A DNA stretch of 12,388 nucleotides from an uncultured Lachnospiraceae bacterium (GTDB taxonomy: Bacteria; Bacillota; Clostridia; Lachnospirales; Lachnospiraceae), in NCBI GenBank assembly GCA_910579425.1, contig CAJTVL010000105.1, forward strand, positions 1 to 12,388. Reading direction: 5' to 3'. This document shows, one piece after another, positions 1 to 6,173 of this stretch. A model generated the notes under the pieces. That model made no database searches, had not been told where the DNA came from, and worked only from the letters and a program-made list of their open reading frames with translations. The first letter of the stretch is position 1. Every line of letters begins with the position of its first letter. The translations under genes and the position numbers were made by a program.

Positions 1-60
1 GCTGGATAGAGCGTTTGGCTACGGACCAAAAGGTCGGGGGTTCGAATCCTCTAACGCACG
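1..60 (+). tRNA. tRNA-Arg(ACG), 5' end outside the window
   Basis: The sequence begins inside the D arm. The anticodon stem TTTGG/CCAAA closes a 7-nt loop CTACGGA, which places ACG at positions 34-36 and so reads arginine CGN codons. A T arm with the TTCGAAT loop follows, then the 3' acceptor strand and a G discriminator at 60. CCA is not encoded. The first 15 or so bases lie before the window. An intrinsic terminator follows immediately, so this is the last gene of its transcript. Confidence 0.95.
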
Positions 61-74
61 TTGCTTTTTAAGAA

Positions 75-112
75 GCGGGAATGCTGGTAGATACAGTGTT
101 TCCGCCTTTTTT
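75..112 (+). terminator. Intrinsic terminator of the tRNA-Arg transcript
   Basis: GCGGGAA (75-81) pairs with TTTCCGC (99-105), and the inner TGCTG/CAGTG extends the stem to 12 bp around a 7-nt loop. A run of six T follows at 107-112. On the minus strand the same hairpin lies just beyond the MerR gene but has only a short, broken T tract, so it would be a weak terminator in that direction. Confidence 0.85.
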
Positions 113-140
113 ATGTTTAGAATTTAACCCTCTGATTTTT

Positions 141-180
141 GTTTCATTTTGTTTCATTCTGCTTCATTCTGTTTCAGTTT
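141..180. repeat. Four tandem 10-bp units over the merR 3' end
   Basis: Four consecutive decamers read GTTTCATTTT, GTTTCATTCT, GCTTCATTCT and GTTTCAGTTT on the plus strand. They encode the last residues and the stop codon of the leftward MerR-family gene. Ten is not a multiple of three, so gain or loss of a unit would change the C-terminal residues and the stop position. Confidence 0.8.
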
Positions 181-1041
181 TTGGGCCGCCGTCTGATTTT
201 TGCAAAACGTTTCCAGCGCTCTCCCCCAGAATTCCGTTGCACCTTTTCCGTAAATGCTGTCAGTGGCCTCTTGAGCCTGCCGGTTGGTTTTGTATAGCTC
301 TGCCAGCTCAAGCAGCAGCCCCGACACATCCTCCATTTGATACATTTCCCGGGAGATGGCCTCATATTCTTTTACAAGGGCCATTACCTCAGGGGAATGG
401 ACTTCCAGCTCTCTTTTTTCGGCGAGGCTTTTTAAAACCTCCTGCATGCGCTTCTGGCATAGGGGCACTAACTGCGAATCGTGGGGATTCAGGGACGCTT
501 CCATGGCGTTTTCCTTGCTTCCGTACCATTCTATTATCTTTCTGAAATTGTCCTGGGCCTCCCGGCTGGACGCGCTTTTCATAAAAAAGTCATGGAATGC
601 CTCCATGCTCCCATGCTCTTTGATAAAGATGGCTTTCTGCTCTTCGCTCATGTTGGAAACCATGGAATCATAGATAGTTTCGATTTCATTTTGGTTAAAT
701 ATTGCAAAATCCATTTTGTCTTCTCCTTTCAGGATGTCATCAATGCTGGCAACCAGACGCTCTAAACGTTTTATTTTTGAGGTCAGCATCTGTCTTTGCA
801 TTAGCAGGATCTGGCTTTGGTCAAGGGCCGGATTGTCCATGATTTTTTTGATCTCCTTTAAGGGAATATCGAACTCCCGGAAAAACAATATCTGTCTTAA
901 AGTTTCCAGTGCCTTATCGTCATAAAGCCGGTATCCAGTTTCACTTTTTGCGGTAGGCTTAAGGAGCTCGATCTCGTCATAGTAGTGGAGCGCGCGCACG
1001 CTGATACCCGTTAAATGCGATATTTCCTTTACAGTTTTCAT
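154..1041 (-). CDS. MerR-family transcriptional regulator with TipAS-like C-terminal domain
   Basis: A 295-aa cytoplasmic DNA-binding regulator. Residues 1-70 are a typical MerR winged helix-turn-helix, with ISVRALHYYDEIELLKP and GYRLYDD followed by the ILFFREFDIPLKEI segment. A coiled-coil dimerisation helix spans about 75-112. Residues 115-285 resemble the TipAS drug-binding domain (MSEEQK near 131, an alpha-helical body, and a GKGATEFWGRAL motif near 266-275). TipAL-type proteins sense structurally diverse antibiotics and activate multidrug genes, but this protein's ligand cannot be read from sequence. The start is set by GGGAGG 10 nt upstream (plus-strand 1052-1057). The gene ends in a 10-bp tandem repeat. 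Its own promoter has the long spacer and dyad expected of MerR autoregulation. No drug-resistance gene is directly adjacent; the nearest divergent gene is an Rpn nuclease and the nearest exporter starts at 2789. Confidence 0.93.
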   Translation of the reverse strand: MKTVKEISHLTGISVRALHYYDEIELLKPTAKSETGYRLYDDKALETLRQILFFREFDIPLKEIKKIMDNPALDQSQILLMQRQMLTSKIKRLERLVASIDDILKGEDKMDFAIFNQNEIETIYDSMVSNMSEEQKAIFIKEHGSMEAFHDFFMKSASSREAQDNFRKIIEWYGSKENAMEASLNPHDSQLVPLCQKRMQEVLKSLAEKRELEVHSPEVMALVKEYEAISREMYQMEDVSGLLLELAELYKTNRQAQEATDSIYGKGATEFWGRALETFCKNQTAAQKLKQNEAE

Positions 1042-1073
1042 AGTCTGTGAACCTCCCTGTCCCAGATAAGTTT

Positions 1074-1104
1074 AATTTAAGCCATGACGCCGCGTGAGGG
1101 TCAA
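1074..1104 (-). promoter_or_regulatory. MerR-type promoter of the TipAS regulator with 19-bp spacer
   Basis: Reading leftward, the -35 element TTGACC (1099-1104) and the -10 element TAAATT (1074-1079) are separated by 19 bp. This overlong spacer is characteristic of promoters that MerR proteins remodel. Inside it lies an imperfect dyad, CCATGACG (1082-1089) and CGTGAGGG (1093-1100), 8-3-8 with 6 of 8 positions matching. Autoregulation is inferred from this architecture. Confidence 0.75.
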
Positions 1105-1129
1105 GAGATTTTTTAAAATAAAAAAATAA

Positions 1130-1158
1130 TTGAAATATCAACCATACTATGTTAAGAT
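1130..1158 (+). promoter_or_regulatory. Sigma-A-type promoter for the Rpn nuclease gene
   Basis: TTGAAA (1130-1135) and TAAGAT (1153-1158) are separated by 17 bp. Transcription would start near 1165, leaving a leader of about 215 nt before the gene at 1381. This promoter is back to back with the MerR promoter; the two -35 elements are about 25 bp apart, so a bound MerR protein could influence both. The rest of the 1042-1380 gap holds no convincing ORF or terminator. Confidence 0.6.
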
Positions 1159-1380
1159 ATTTTTCAAAGCAAAAGATTTCTTCCGGCAGTAATCACGTAT
1201 CTGCCGCGTCTGAAAGAACAGTCTGTTCTGTATTTCCTGAAATCCTGCTTTTAAAATCCAAAAAACCAAAATACAGCAGGAAAACAGAGGAGCAGGCATG
1301 GTTTGCCCGGAAGCGGCGGCTGAGAGTTTATCTGTGCATTCTCCTTTAGAAAAATTTCCTGTGACAAAGGAGGAAAATGT

Positions 1381-2310
1381 ATGGAAAACAATGTAGCTAC
1401 AAAGCTCGAAGATTTAAACCTGGTGGATAAGTTCCTTTTTGACGAGGTGATGGAGGACTTGGAATCCTATGAGGCCCTGATCAGTATTCTTCTGGAAAAT
1501 GAGATCCACCTGCTCACCAGGCCGGAGACCGAGAAGGAGTTGCGCGTCTCGCCGCAATTGCGCCAGGTGCGGCTGGATGTGGTGAGCATGGACCGGGGCA
1601 AAAAAGTCTACTATACCGAAATGCAGAAGACGGATACCGGAAACTTAAGGAAGCGCAGCCGTTTATATCAGGCACAGCTGGATGTTTCCCTGCTGGAACC
1701 GGGAACCACCAACTTTAACCTGTTGAGCAACAGTTGCTTCATATTGATAGCGCCCTTTGATATTTTCGGAAAGGGACTCTGCCGTTATACCTTTGAAGGA
1801 ACCTGCCGGGAGTGTCCGGAACTGAGGTTGGGTGACGGTGCGATGAGGGTTTTTATCAACACACAGGGAACCAACAGGGAAGAATTTTCGCAGGAGTTTT
1901 TGGATTTAATGGAGTACATTACGGATTCTACGGATATGGTGGCGGAACTCTCGAAGAGTAAGAGGCTCAAGCAAATCCATAAGAGTGTAAGGAAGATTAA
2001 GTTGTCAGAGAAGATGGGAGTGAAGTATATGCAGAAATGGGAAGAGCTGGCATATGCCAGAGAAGAGGGAGCGGAGATAGGCGAGAAAATACATTTAATT
2101 AAGCTGGTCTGCAAAAAGCTTGCCAAGGGTAAAGTGGCGGAAACCATTGCAGCAGAACTGGAGGAGGATGTGGAAATTGTCGCAGAGATTTGCCGGGCGG
2201 CAGAAGATTCCGCACCTGATTATGATTTTGACCGAATCTATGAAAAAGTAGATGGAACCAGACTGACGGCCTCTGCGATAAGGGCCGGAATCAGACAGAA
2301 TCTCGTATGA
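1381..2310 (+). CDS. Rpn-family recombination-promoting nuclease (PD-(D/E)XK nuclease family transposase-like)
   Basis: A 309-aa protein of the Rpn/PDDEXK_2 family, DNA endonucleases linked to recA-independent recombination and, in recent E. coli work, to phage defence. The nuclease core is visible as RLD (D66) followed by YTEMQ (E80, Q82), the D-x(n)-E-x-Q variant of the PD-(D/E)XK site, then the conserved RLYQAQL and ILIAPFDIFGKG segments. Residues from about 215 form the alpha-helical tail common in clostridial members (AREEGAEIGEK, then KKLAKGKVAETIA and a helix-turn-helix-like stretch). The start is fixed by AAAGGAGG at 1366-1373. The gene appears monocistronic, with no clear terminator after it. 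A good internal ribosome binding site precedes Met217. The protein looks intact. Such genes often occur in many scattered copies, and no mobile-element ends are visible here. Confidence 0.88.
   Translation: MENNVATKLEDLNLVDKFLFDEVMEDLESYEALISILLENEIHLLTRPETEKELRVSPQLRQVRLDVVSMDRGKKVYYTEMQKTDTGNLRKRSRLYQAQLDVSLLEPGTTNFNLLSNSCFILIAPFDIFGKGLCRYTFEGTCRECPELRLGDGAMRVFINTQGTNREEFSQEFLDLMEYITDSTDMVAELSKSKRLKQIHKSVRKIKLSEKMGVKYMQKWEELAYAREEGAEIGEKIHLIKLVCKKLAKGKVAETIAAELEEDVEIVAEICRAAEDSAPDYDFDRIYEKVDGTRLTASAIRAGIRQNLV
2029..2310 (+). CDS. Candidate internally initiated C-terminal product of the Rpn gene (RpnS-like)
   Basis: In frame with the Rpn gene, GGGAG (2016-2020) lies 8 nt before the ATG of Met217, which would give a 93-aa product made only of the helical C-terminal tail. 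In E. coli, short products initiated within rpn genes inhibit the full-length toxic nuclease, so this arrangement is plausible. Another Met (212) lies just upstream but lacks a matching site. Sequence alone cannot show that it is translated. Confidence 0.3.
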   Translation: MQKWEELAYAREEGAEIGEKIHLIKLVCKKLAKGKVAETIAAELEEDVEIVAEICRAAEDSAPDYDFDRIYEKVDGTRLTASAIRAGIRQNLV

Positions 2311-2351
2311 TATACCTTTTAATGGAAACAGGACAAGAATCACAAAAGAAC

Positions 2352-2380
2352 TTGACAACTTTCCTCTGATATGGTAAAGT
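2352..2380 (+). promoter_or_regulatory. Near-consensus sigma-A promoter of the ABC exporter leader
   Basis: A perfect -35 TTGACA (2352-2357) and -10 TAAAGT (2375-2380) are separated by 17 bp, predicting a start near 2387. There is no long ORF immediately downstream. It drives the leader that contains the attenuator and, on read-through, the exporter genes from 2789. It is the best promoter seen upstream of the exporter. Confidence 0.8.
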
Positions 2381-2416
2381 GTCTGAAAATTCAGAGCAGA
2401 AACAGAAGATTTTGAC

Positions 2417-2521
2417 ATGGACAGGAGCAGATATGTATCAGAGAAGAAGTTTGCCAATGAACCTGATTATTATGGGACAGCAGATTTTTCACAGAAAGGC
2501 CGTAACCTGAAGCCGGTATGA
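2417..2521 (+). CDS. Possible 34-aa leader ORF
   Basis: It begins MDRSRYVSEKK and ends GRNLKPV. The hydrophilic composition looks protein-like and the frame is open from the predicted transcript start. The ribosome binding site is weak (AGAAG at 2404-2408, 8 nt before ATG). Its stop overlaps the next ATG as ATGA (2518-2521), opening an 11-codon ORF (2518-2553) that ends just before attenuator segment 1. It overlaps the 25-aa ORF in another frame, and probably only one of the two is used. It could instead be a decayed remnant of a longer gene. Confidence 0.3.
   Translation: MDRSRYVSEKKFANEPDYYGTADFSQKGRNLKPV
2433..2510 (+). CDS. Possible 25-aa leader peptide
   Basis: AGGAG (2423-2427) is placed 5 nt before the ATG, the best ribosome binding site in this leader. 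The peptide starts MYQRRSLPMNLIIMGQQ and stops at 2508-2510, about 50 nt before the attenuator. It sits between a strong promoter and a terminator, where leader peptides of attenuated resistance genes usually lie. No stalling motif is recognised. Confidence 0.35.
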   Translation: MYQRRSLPMNLIIMGQQIFHRKAVT

Positions 2522-2561
2522 CAGGAGATTTCAAAAGGAACCGTTTCCTGTAACCGCAAAG

Positions 2562-2669
2562 CGCATGGCCGTAAGATGAAAAGTCTTATTTGGCTGTGCG
2601 GTAATCAGGATTAATGAGGAACCGCATGGTATATACGCAAAAGTGTATATTCCGGTGCGGTTCTTTTTT
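2562..2669 (+). promoter_or_regulatory. Four-segment transcription attenuator upstream of the ABC exporter
   Basis: Segment 1 (2562-2570) pairs fully with 2592-2600 (9 bp including two G-T wobbles). The stem is extended inside by GTAAGA (2571-2576) with TCTTAT (2584-2589), giving a 15-bp anti-antiterminator. Segment 2 (2594-2602) can instead pair over 9 bp with segment 3 (2621-2629), the 5' arm of the terminator, forming an antiterminator. Segments 3 and 4 form the terminator ending at 2669. Segments 1 and 3 share CGCATGG, as expected of competing partners. ACCGCA at 2553-2558 is a further competitor for TGCGGT (2597-2602). Short ORFs lie before and inside the structure (2518-2553, 2576-2614), so ribosome position is a plausible switch. 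The inducer is unknown, and a protein or ligand sensor is not excluded. Confidence 0.7.
2619..2669 (+). terminator. Leader terminator (attenuator 3:4 hairpin)
   Basis: GAACCGCAT (2619-2627) pairs with GTGCGGTTC (2655-2663). The stem continues through GG/CC and, after a mismatch, ATATACGC with GTGTATAT, about 19 bp in all with one bulge, capped by an AAAA loop. Six T follow at 2664-2669. It lies about 120 nt before the exporter ATPase start, so it should stop most leader transcripts unless segment 2 captures its 5' arm. Confidence 0.88.
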
Positions 2670-2724
2670 ATGCGCAGGCCAGCATAAGGAAATTTGTTGC
2701 TGACGCAGCATGCGGGCCGCGCGG

Positions 2725-2753
2725 CGAGTAGGGGCAAAAATTTCCCCTACTCG
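2725..2753 (+). repeat. Perfect 10-bp inverted repeat just upstream of the exporter ATPase gene
   Basis: CGAGTAGGGG (2725-2734) is followed after 9 nt by its exact reverse complement (2744-2753). The downstream sequence is A-rich rather than T-rich, so it is not a terminator for the plus strand. It ends 21 nt before the AGGAGG of the exporter gene. It could be a protein-binding operator, an mRNA stability hairpin or a processing site. Confidence 0.7.
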
Positions 2754-2788
2754 ATTAAAATAAATAAAACCATGAGGAGGGATATGCA

Positions 2789-3595
2789 ATGAAGGTGATC
2801 GAAGCAGAGAATTTGTCAAAAACGTTCCGGATCAGACGCAAGGAAAAGGGGATGAGAGGAAGCCTGCAGGCTGTTTTCAGGCCGCAGACGAAAGAGGTTC
2901 GCGCGGTGGACCAGGTTTCCTTTGCGGTGGAGGAAGGAGAAATGCTTGCTTTCATCGGCCCTAACGGGGCGGGAAAGAGCACTACCATCAAGATGCTGAC
3001 AGGGATTCTCTATCCGGACGGCGGCAGGGCAAGAGTGCTGGGGATTGATCCTGTCCAAAAACGAAAGCAGCTTGCCTATCAGATCGGCACCGTGTTCGGG
3101 CAAAAGGAACAGCTCTGGACGCATCTGACGCCTCATGACAATTTCAGGTTCTTTGGGGCGATTTATGACATACCGGGCAGAGAGATCGAAAAGCGTATTG
3201 GGGAGCTTACAGAGGTCTTTGCGCTTTCAGGCTTTCTCGATACGCCGGTGAGAAATCTTTCTCTGGGACAGCGGATCCGCTGCGAGATTGCAGCCTCCCT
3301 GATCCATAAACCGAAGGTTTTGTTTCTGGATGAGCCCACCATAGGCCTGGATCCTGTGGTGAAAGAAAATATCCGCTCTCTGATCAGGCAGATGAACAGG
3401 GACTTCCACACTACGGTATTTTTGACCAGCCATGACATTGGGGATATTGAAAGGCTCTGCAGGCGCGTTATTATTGTCAATACCGGGAAAATCGTACTGG
3501 ACGACTCCATGGAGCATTTGAAGTTTTCTGATGCGTCCCTGGAAAGCGTTATTATGAGTATTTATCAGCAAAAAGAAAAGGGAGAAGCCATATGA
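2789..3595 (+). CDS. ABC-2 type exporter ATP-binding protein (COG4586-like)
   Basis: A 268-aa ATPase that would power export by the two permeases encoded next. The Walker A motif GPNGAGKST is at 57-65, the Q-loop glutamine at 105, the signature LSLGQ at 157-161, Walker B VLFLDEP at 177-183, the D-loop at 185-188 and the H-loop His at 215. The N-terminal insertion between the first strands (FRIRRKEKGMRGSLQAVF) is typical of the COG4586 branch rather than of DrrA proteins in general. AGGAGG at 2775-2780, 8 nt before ATG, sets the start. It is the first gene of a three-gene operon, and its stop overlaps the next start as ATGA. It lies behind the attenuated leader, which suggests inducible expression. 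The substrate is unknown; drug or peptide export is inference. Confidence 0.93.
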   Translation: MKVIEAENLSKTFRIRRKEKGMRGSLQAVFRPQTKEVRAVDQVSFAVEEGEMLAFIGPNGAGKSTTIKMLTGILYPDGGRARVLGIDPVQKRKQLAYQIGTVFGQKEQLWTHLTPHDNFRFFGAIYDIPGREIEKRIGELTEVFALSGFLDTPVRNLSLGQRIRCEIAASLIHKPKVLFLDEPTIGLDPVVKENIRSLIRQMNRDFHTTVFLTSHDIGDIERLCRRVIIVNTGKIVLDDSMEHLKFSDASLESVIMSIYQQKEKGEAI

Positions 3596-4383
3596 GAAAA
3601 TATGCAGTGATTTACCGGTCTGTGGTGATGGAAAACTTGCAGTATGCAGCAAACATTGCCCTGGGCTTTGTGAGCTATTTTGTCTTTATCTTTGTGTTTA
3701 TCAATCTCTGGGGGTATATCTATTCGGAGCCCGGAACAAGGATTGCCGGATATACCAGGCAGCAGATGATCTGGTATGTGATGATCACGGAAATGATGTG
3801 GTTCGGCGCCCATTCGGGAGCAGTGACCAGGCAGGTGGCGGCGGATATACGGGGAGGGAATATCGCCTATCTGATGAACAAGCCCTACCACTACACGCTT
3901 TATATCCTGGCCAGATATACCGGGGAATGGAGCATTCAGCTTCCTATGTACATGATGCTTGCGGCGGTCATAGGGGTTTCAATGGTAGGGGTGCTTCCGG
4001 GCTTTGGGCCGGCAGCTTTACTGGCCTGTGCCGCAAGCATTTTGTTGGGAATTACCATCAATGGGGTGTTTAAGCTGTGTATCAGCCTGATGTCCTTCTG
4101 GATTGAGGATTCCAATCCCTTTCAATGGCTCTATGATAAGCTGATCCTGATTGTGGGAACCGTATTTCCCATAGAGATATTCCCGCAGGCAGTAAGGCCT
4201 TTGCTGAAGCTGACACCGATCTATACCGTGTGCTATGGTCCGGCAAAGATGGCGGTGGATTTTCAGGCCGGTCAGTATTTTGAAATCCTTCTGGCACAGC
4301 TTCTGTATCTGGCTGCGGGCCTGGCATTGATGTTTATTATCTATGGAAAAGGGGGGAAGAAGCTATATGTTAATGGAGGCTGA
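3592..4383 (+). CDS. ABC-2 family exporter permease (COG4587-like)
   Basis: A 263-aa integral membrane protein with about six hydrophobic helices (roughly 22-42, 57-75, 113-133, 140-168, 183-203 and 231-250). The cytoplasmic stretch RGGNIAYLMNKPYHYTLY at about 87-104 resembles the G-x-(L/I)-x-x-Y-L-x-x-P motif of this permease group and probably contacts the ATPase. ATG overlaps the ATPase stop by 4 nt, and GGGAG precedes it. It probably forms a heteromeric channel with the second permease. The substrate cannot be read from sequence. Confidence 0.88.
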   Translation: MRKYAVIYRSVVMENLQYAANIALGFVSYFVFIFVFINLWGYIYSEPGTRIAGYTRQQMIWYVMITEMMWFGAHSGAVTRQVAADIRGGNIAYLMNKPYHYTLYILARYTGEWSIQLPMYMMLAAVIGVSMVGVLPGFGPAALLACAASILLGITINGVFKLCISLMSFWIEDSNPFQWLYDKLILIVGTVFPIEIFPQAVRPLLKLTPIYTVCYGPAKMAVDFQAGQYFEILLAQLLYLAAGLALMFIIYGKGGKKLYVNGG

Positions 4384-5200
4384 AAAAGGCAGGGAGCACG
4401 CTGTGCGCAGAGCAGCGGTGTACAATCAGCTGCGGGTGTGCCTGCTTTCCGTGAAGTATAATATCATGAGGGAGATGATTAATAAGGTTACCTTCCTCAC
4501 CAATATCATTTTTATGATGCTGAACAACGGTTCCTTTTTGATTCAGTGGGCAATTTTGTTCCGCCTGAAAGAGGACATTGGCGGATATGGGTTTCGGGAG
4601 GTTATGGTGCTGTGGGGGCTTTCCGCCAGCAGCTTTGGACTCTCCCACGTCCTGTTCGCAAGAGTATTTTCCCTGCCCGAACTGATCATAAACGGTAAGC
4701 TGGATGCTTATCTGGTTTTGCCCAAGAACGTATTGCTTGGAGTGATGACCTCATCCACAAGGACTTCTGCAATCGGAGATGTGGCTTATGGGCTGATTAT
4801 GATCTGCCTTTCCGGCTTCGGCATAGGGGCAATCCTTTTGTTTTTGCTCTTCACCGTGACCGGAGCGGTGATCATTACGGCCTTTGCGCTTCTGATGGGG
4901 AGTCTGTCTTTCTGGTTTGTGAGGATGGAGATATTTGGGAACCAGATGCAGAATGTGCTCATCAGCTTTGCCACTTATCCGGACGGGATTTTTAAAGGGG
5001 GCGTAAAATACCTGCTGTACTATATCATTCCTACGGGGATGATGGTTTATCTGCCGGTACACGTGATAACGGATTTTAATCCGAAGAGCCTGCTTACGGT
5101 GCTGGGCTATGCCCTTGGACTTTCGGTATTGGCTGTGGGTGTGTTTTACAGGGGGCTGCGGAGATATTCTTCGGGGAATCTGATGGAGGCCAGGCTCTGA
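4367..5200 (+). CDS. ABC-2 family exporter permease (COG3694-like)
   Basis: A 277-aa membrane protein with about six hydrophobic helices. The family-like stretch INGKLDAYLVLPKN at about 108-121 mirrors the motif in the first permease, and the region FATYPDGIFKGG followed by YYIIPTGMMVYLPV is typical of COG3694 proteins. The start at 4367 is preferred because GGGGGGAAGA lies about 6 nt upstream; an in-frame ATG at 4343 has no ribosome binding site. The gene overlaps the preceding permease by 17 nt, so the two are probably translationally coupled. No clear terminator follows before the next promoter. Confidence 0.88.
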   Translation: MLMEAEKGREHAVRRAAVYNQLRVCLLSVKYNIMREMINKVTFLTNIIFMMLNNGSFLIQWAILFRLKEDIGGYGFREVMVLWGLSASSFGLSHVLFARVFSLPELIINGKLDAYLVLPKNVLLGVMTSSTRTSAIGDVAYGLIMICLSGFGIGAILLFLLFTVTGAVIITAFALLMGSLSFWFVRMEIFGNQMQNVLISFATYPDGIFKGGVKYLLYYIIPTGMMVYLPVHVITDFNPKSLLTVLGYALGLSVLAVGVFYRGLRRYSSGNLMEARL

Positions 5201-5259
5201 TATTTTCGTGGCAGACGTCATAACTCTTTTTCGGAAGGATAGAATTTCCGGTTACTTTG

Positions 5260-5268
5260 TGGTATACT
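5260..5268 (+). promoter_or_regulatory. Extended -10 promoter of the pdxK-cls operon
   Basis: TGG directly before TATACT (5263-5268) makes an extended -10 element. No good -35 is visible at 16-18 bp. The start would be near 5275, about 36 nt before the kinase ATG. The 11 bases TGTGGTATACT (5258-5268) recur exactly at 8727-8737 before the methyltransferase gene. Confidence 0.6.
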
Positions 5269-5310
5269 TCATAATGATGCAAAACAAAAATTTTGTGGGA
5301 GGAGGCTGAA

Positions 5311-6147
5311 ATGGCACAGAGTAAACAGAAAAAAATTGCGGCAATCAATGATCTGACCGGCTTTGGAAGGTGCGCGCTTACCGTGTCCCTGCCGGTGATT
5401 TCTCATATGAAGCTGCAGTGCTGCCCGGTTCCCACTTCTGTTTTTTCTAACCATGCAGGTTACCCTGAATACTTCTTCGACGATTATACGCAGAGGCTGG
5501 AGCAGTATCTTGCCATGTGGAAAAAGCTGGGGCTAAAATTTGACGGTATTATGTCGGGCTTTCTGGGCTCCGCGGAGCAGATCGGAGTGGTGGAGCAGTT
5601 TGTGAGGGAGTTTCGCAGACAGGACACTGTGGTAGTGATCGACCCGGTGATGGGAGATCATGGAAAGATTGTGGGCACTTATACGGAGGAGATGTGCCGG
5701 GAAATGCGGAAGCTGGTTTCCCTTGCAGATATTATTACCCCCAATCTGACAGAAGGCTGCAAGCTGACGGATACTCCCTATAAGGAGAAAGGATGGAAAA
5801 AGTCGGAGCTTTGCGCCATGGCCCAAAAGCTTCGGAAGATGGGACCTGAAAAAATTGTGATCACAGGAATCCCTCAGGGGGAATATATTGCCAATTATCT
5901 TTATCAGGAAGAGGAGGAACCGGCTCTTTTTCGGACCTTTCGGGTAGGGGACGAGCGGTGCGGCACGGGAGATCTCTTCGCTTCTATCATAGCGGCGGAC
6001 GCTGTAAACGGAGTATCCTTTAAACGTTCCGTAAAGAAAGCCTCTCTTTTTGTGAAAAAGTGCATGCTCCGCTCCATCGAGATGGATGTGGAGCCCAAAA
6101 ACGGAGTATGCTTTGAAGAACTTCTTTCCCTGCTTAAATGCACATAG
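5311..6147 (+). CDS. pdxK: Pyridoxal/pyridoxamine kinase (ribokinase-like superfamily)
   Basis: A 278-aa cytoplasmic kinase that would phosphorylate the B6 vitamers to pyridoxal or pyridoxamine phosphate. The N-terminal segment INDLTGFGRCALTVSLPV and the following PTSVFSNHAGY are typical of PdxK/PdxY-type enzymes. DPVMGD lies at 111-116, TPNLTE at 143-148 and the anion-hole motif GTGD at 218-221, with Asp221 as the expected catalytic base. The start at 5311 is set by GGGAGGAGG (5297-5304 region), about 6 nt upstream; a TTG at 5293 lies before this site and is rejected. Length matches the family. Some relatives act on hydroxymethylpyrimidine, so specificity is inferred. It is followed 26 nt later by cardiolipin synthase, probably in one operon. 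Confidence 0.9.
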   Translation: MAQSKQKKIAAINDLTGFGRCALTVSLPVISHMKLQCCPVPTSVFSNHAGYPEYFFDDYTQRLEQYLAMWKKLGLKFDGIMSGFLGSAEQIGVVEQFVREFRRQDTVVVIDPVMGDHGKIVGTYTEEMCREMRKLVSLADIITPNLTEGCKLTDTPYKEKGWKKSELCAMAQKLRKMGPEKIVITGIPQGEYIANYLYQEEEEPALFRTFRVGDERCGTGDLFASIIAADAVNGVSFKRSVKKASLFVKKCMLRSIEMDVEPKNGVCFEELLSLLKCT

Positions 6148-6173
6148 GGCAGGGATAATAGGGAACAAAGGTT

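Noticed and set aside
1..112. tRNA-Arg 3' end as an integration (att) site for a mobile element
   Set aside because: No integrase and no second copy of the tRNA 3' end is seen in the window, and a normal terminator follows.
2553..2669. T-box or known riboswitch in the exporter leader
   Set aside because: No T-box TGGNACCGCG core and no riboswitch core that I recognise is present. The pairing scheme alone supports a generic attenuator.
4343..4366. Upstream ATG for the second permease
   Set aside because: There is no ribosome binding site before 4343, whereas the ATG at 4367 has a strong purine run at the right distance.
5293..5310. TTG start for the B6 kinase
   Set aside because: It lies before the GGGAGGAGG site; the ATG at 5311 is correctly spaced from it.
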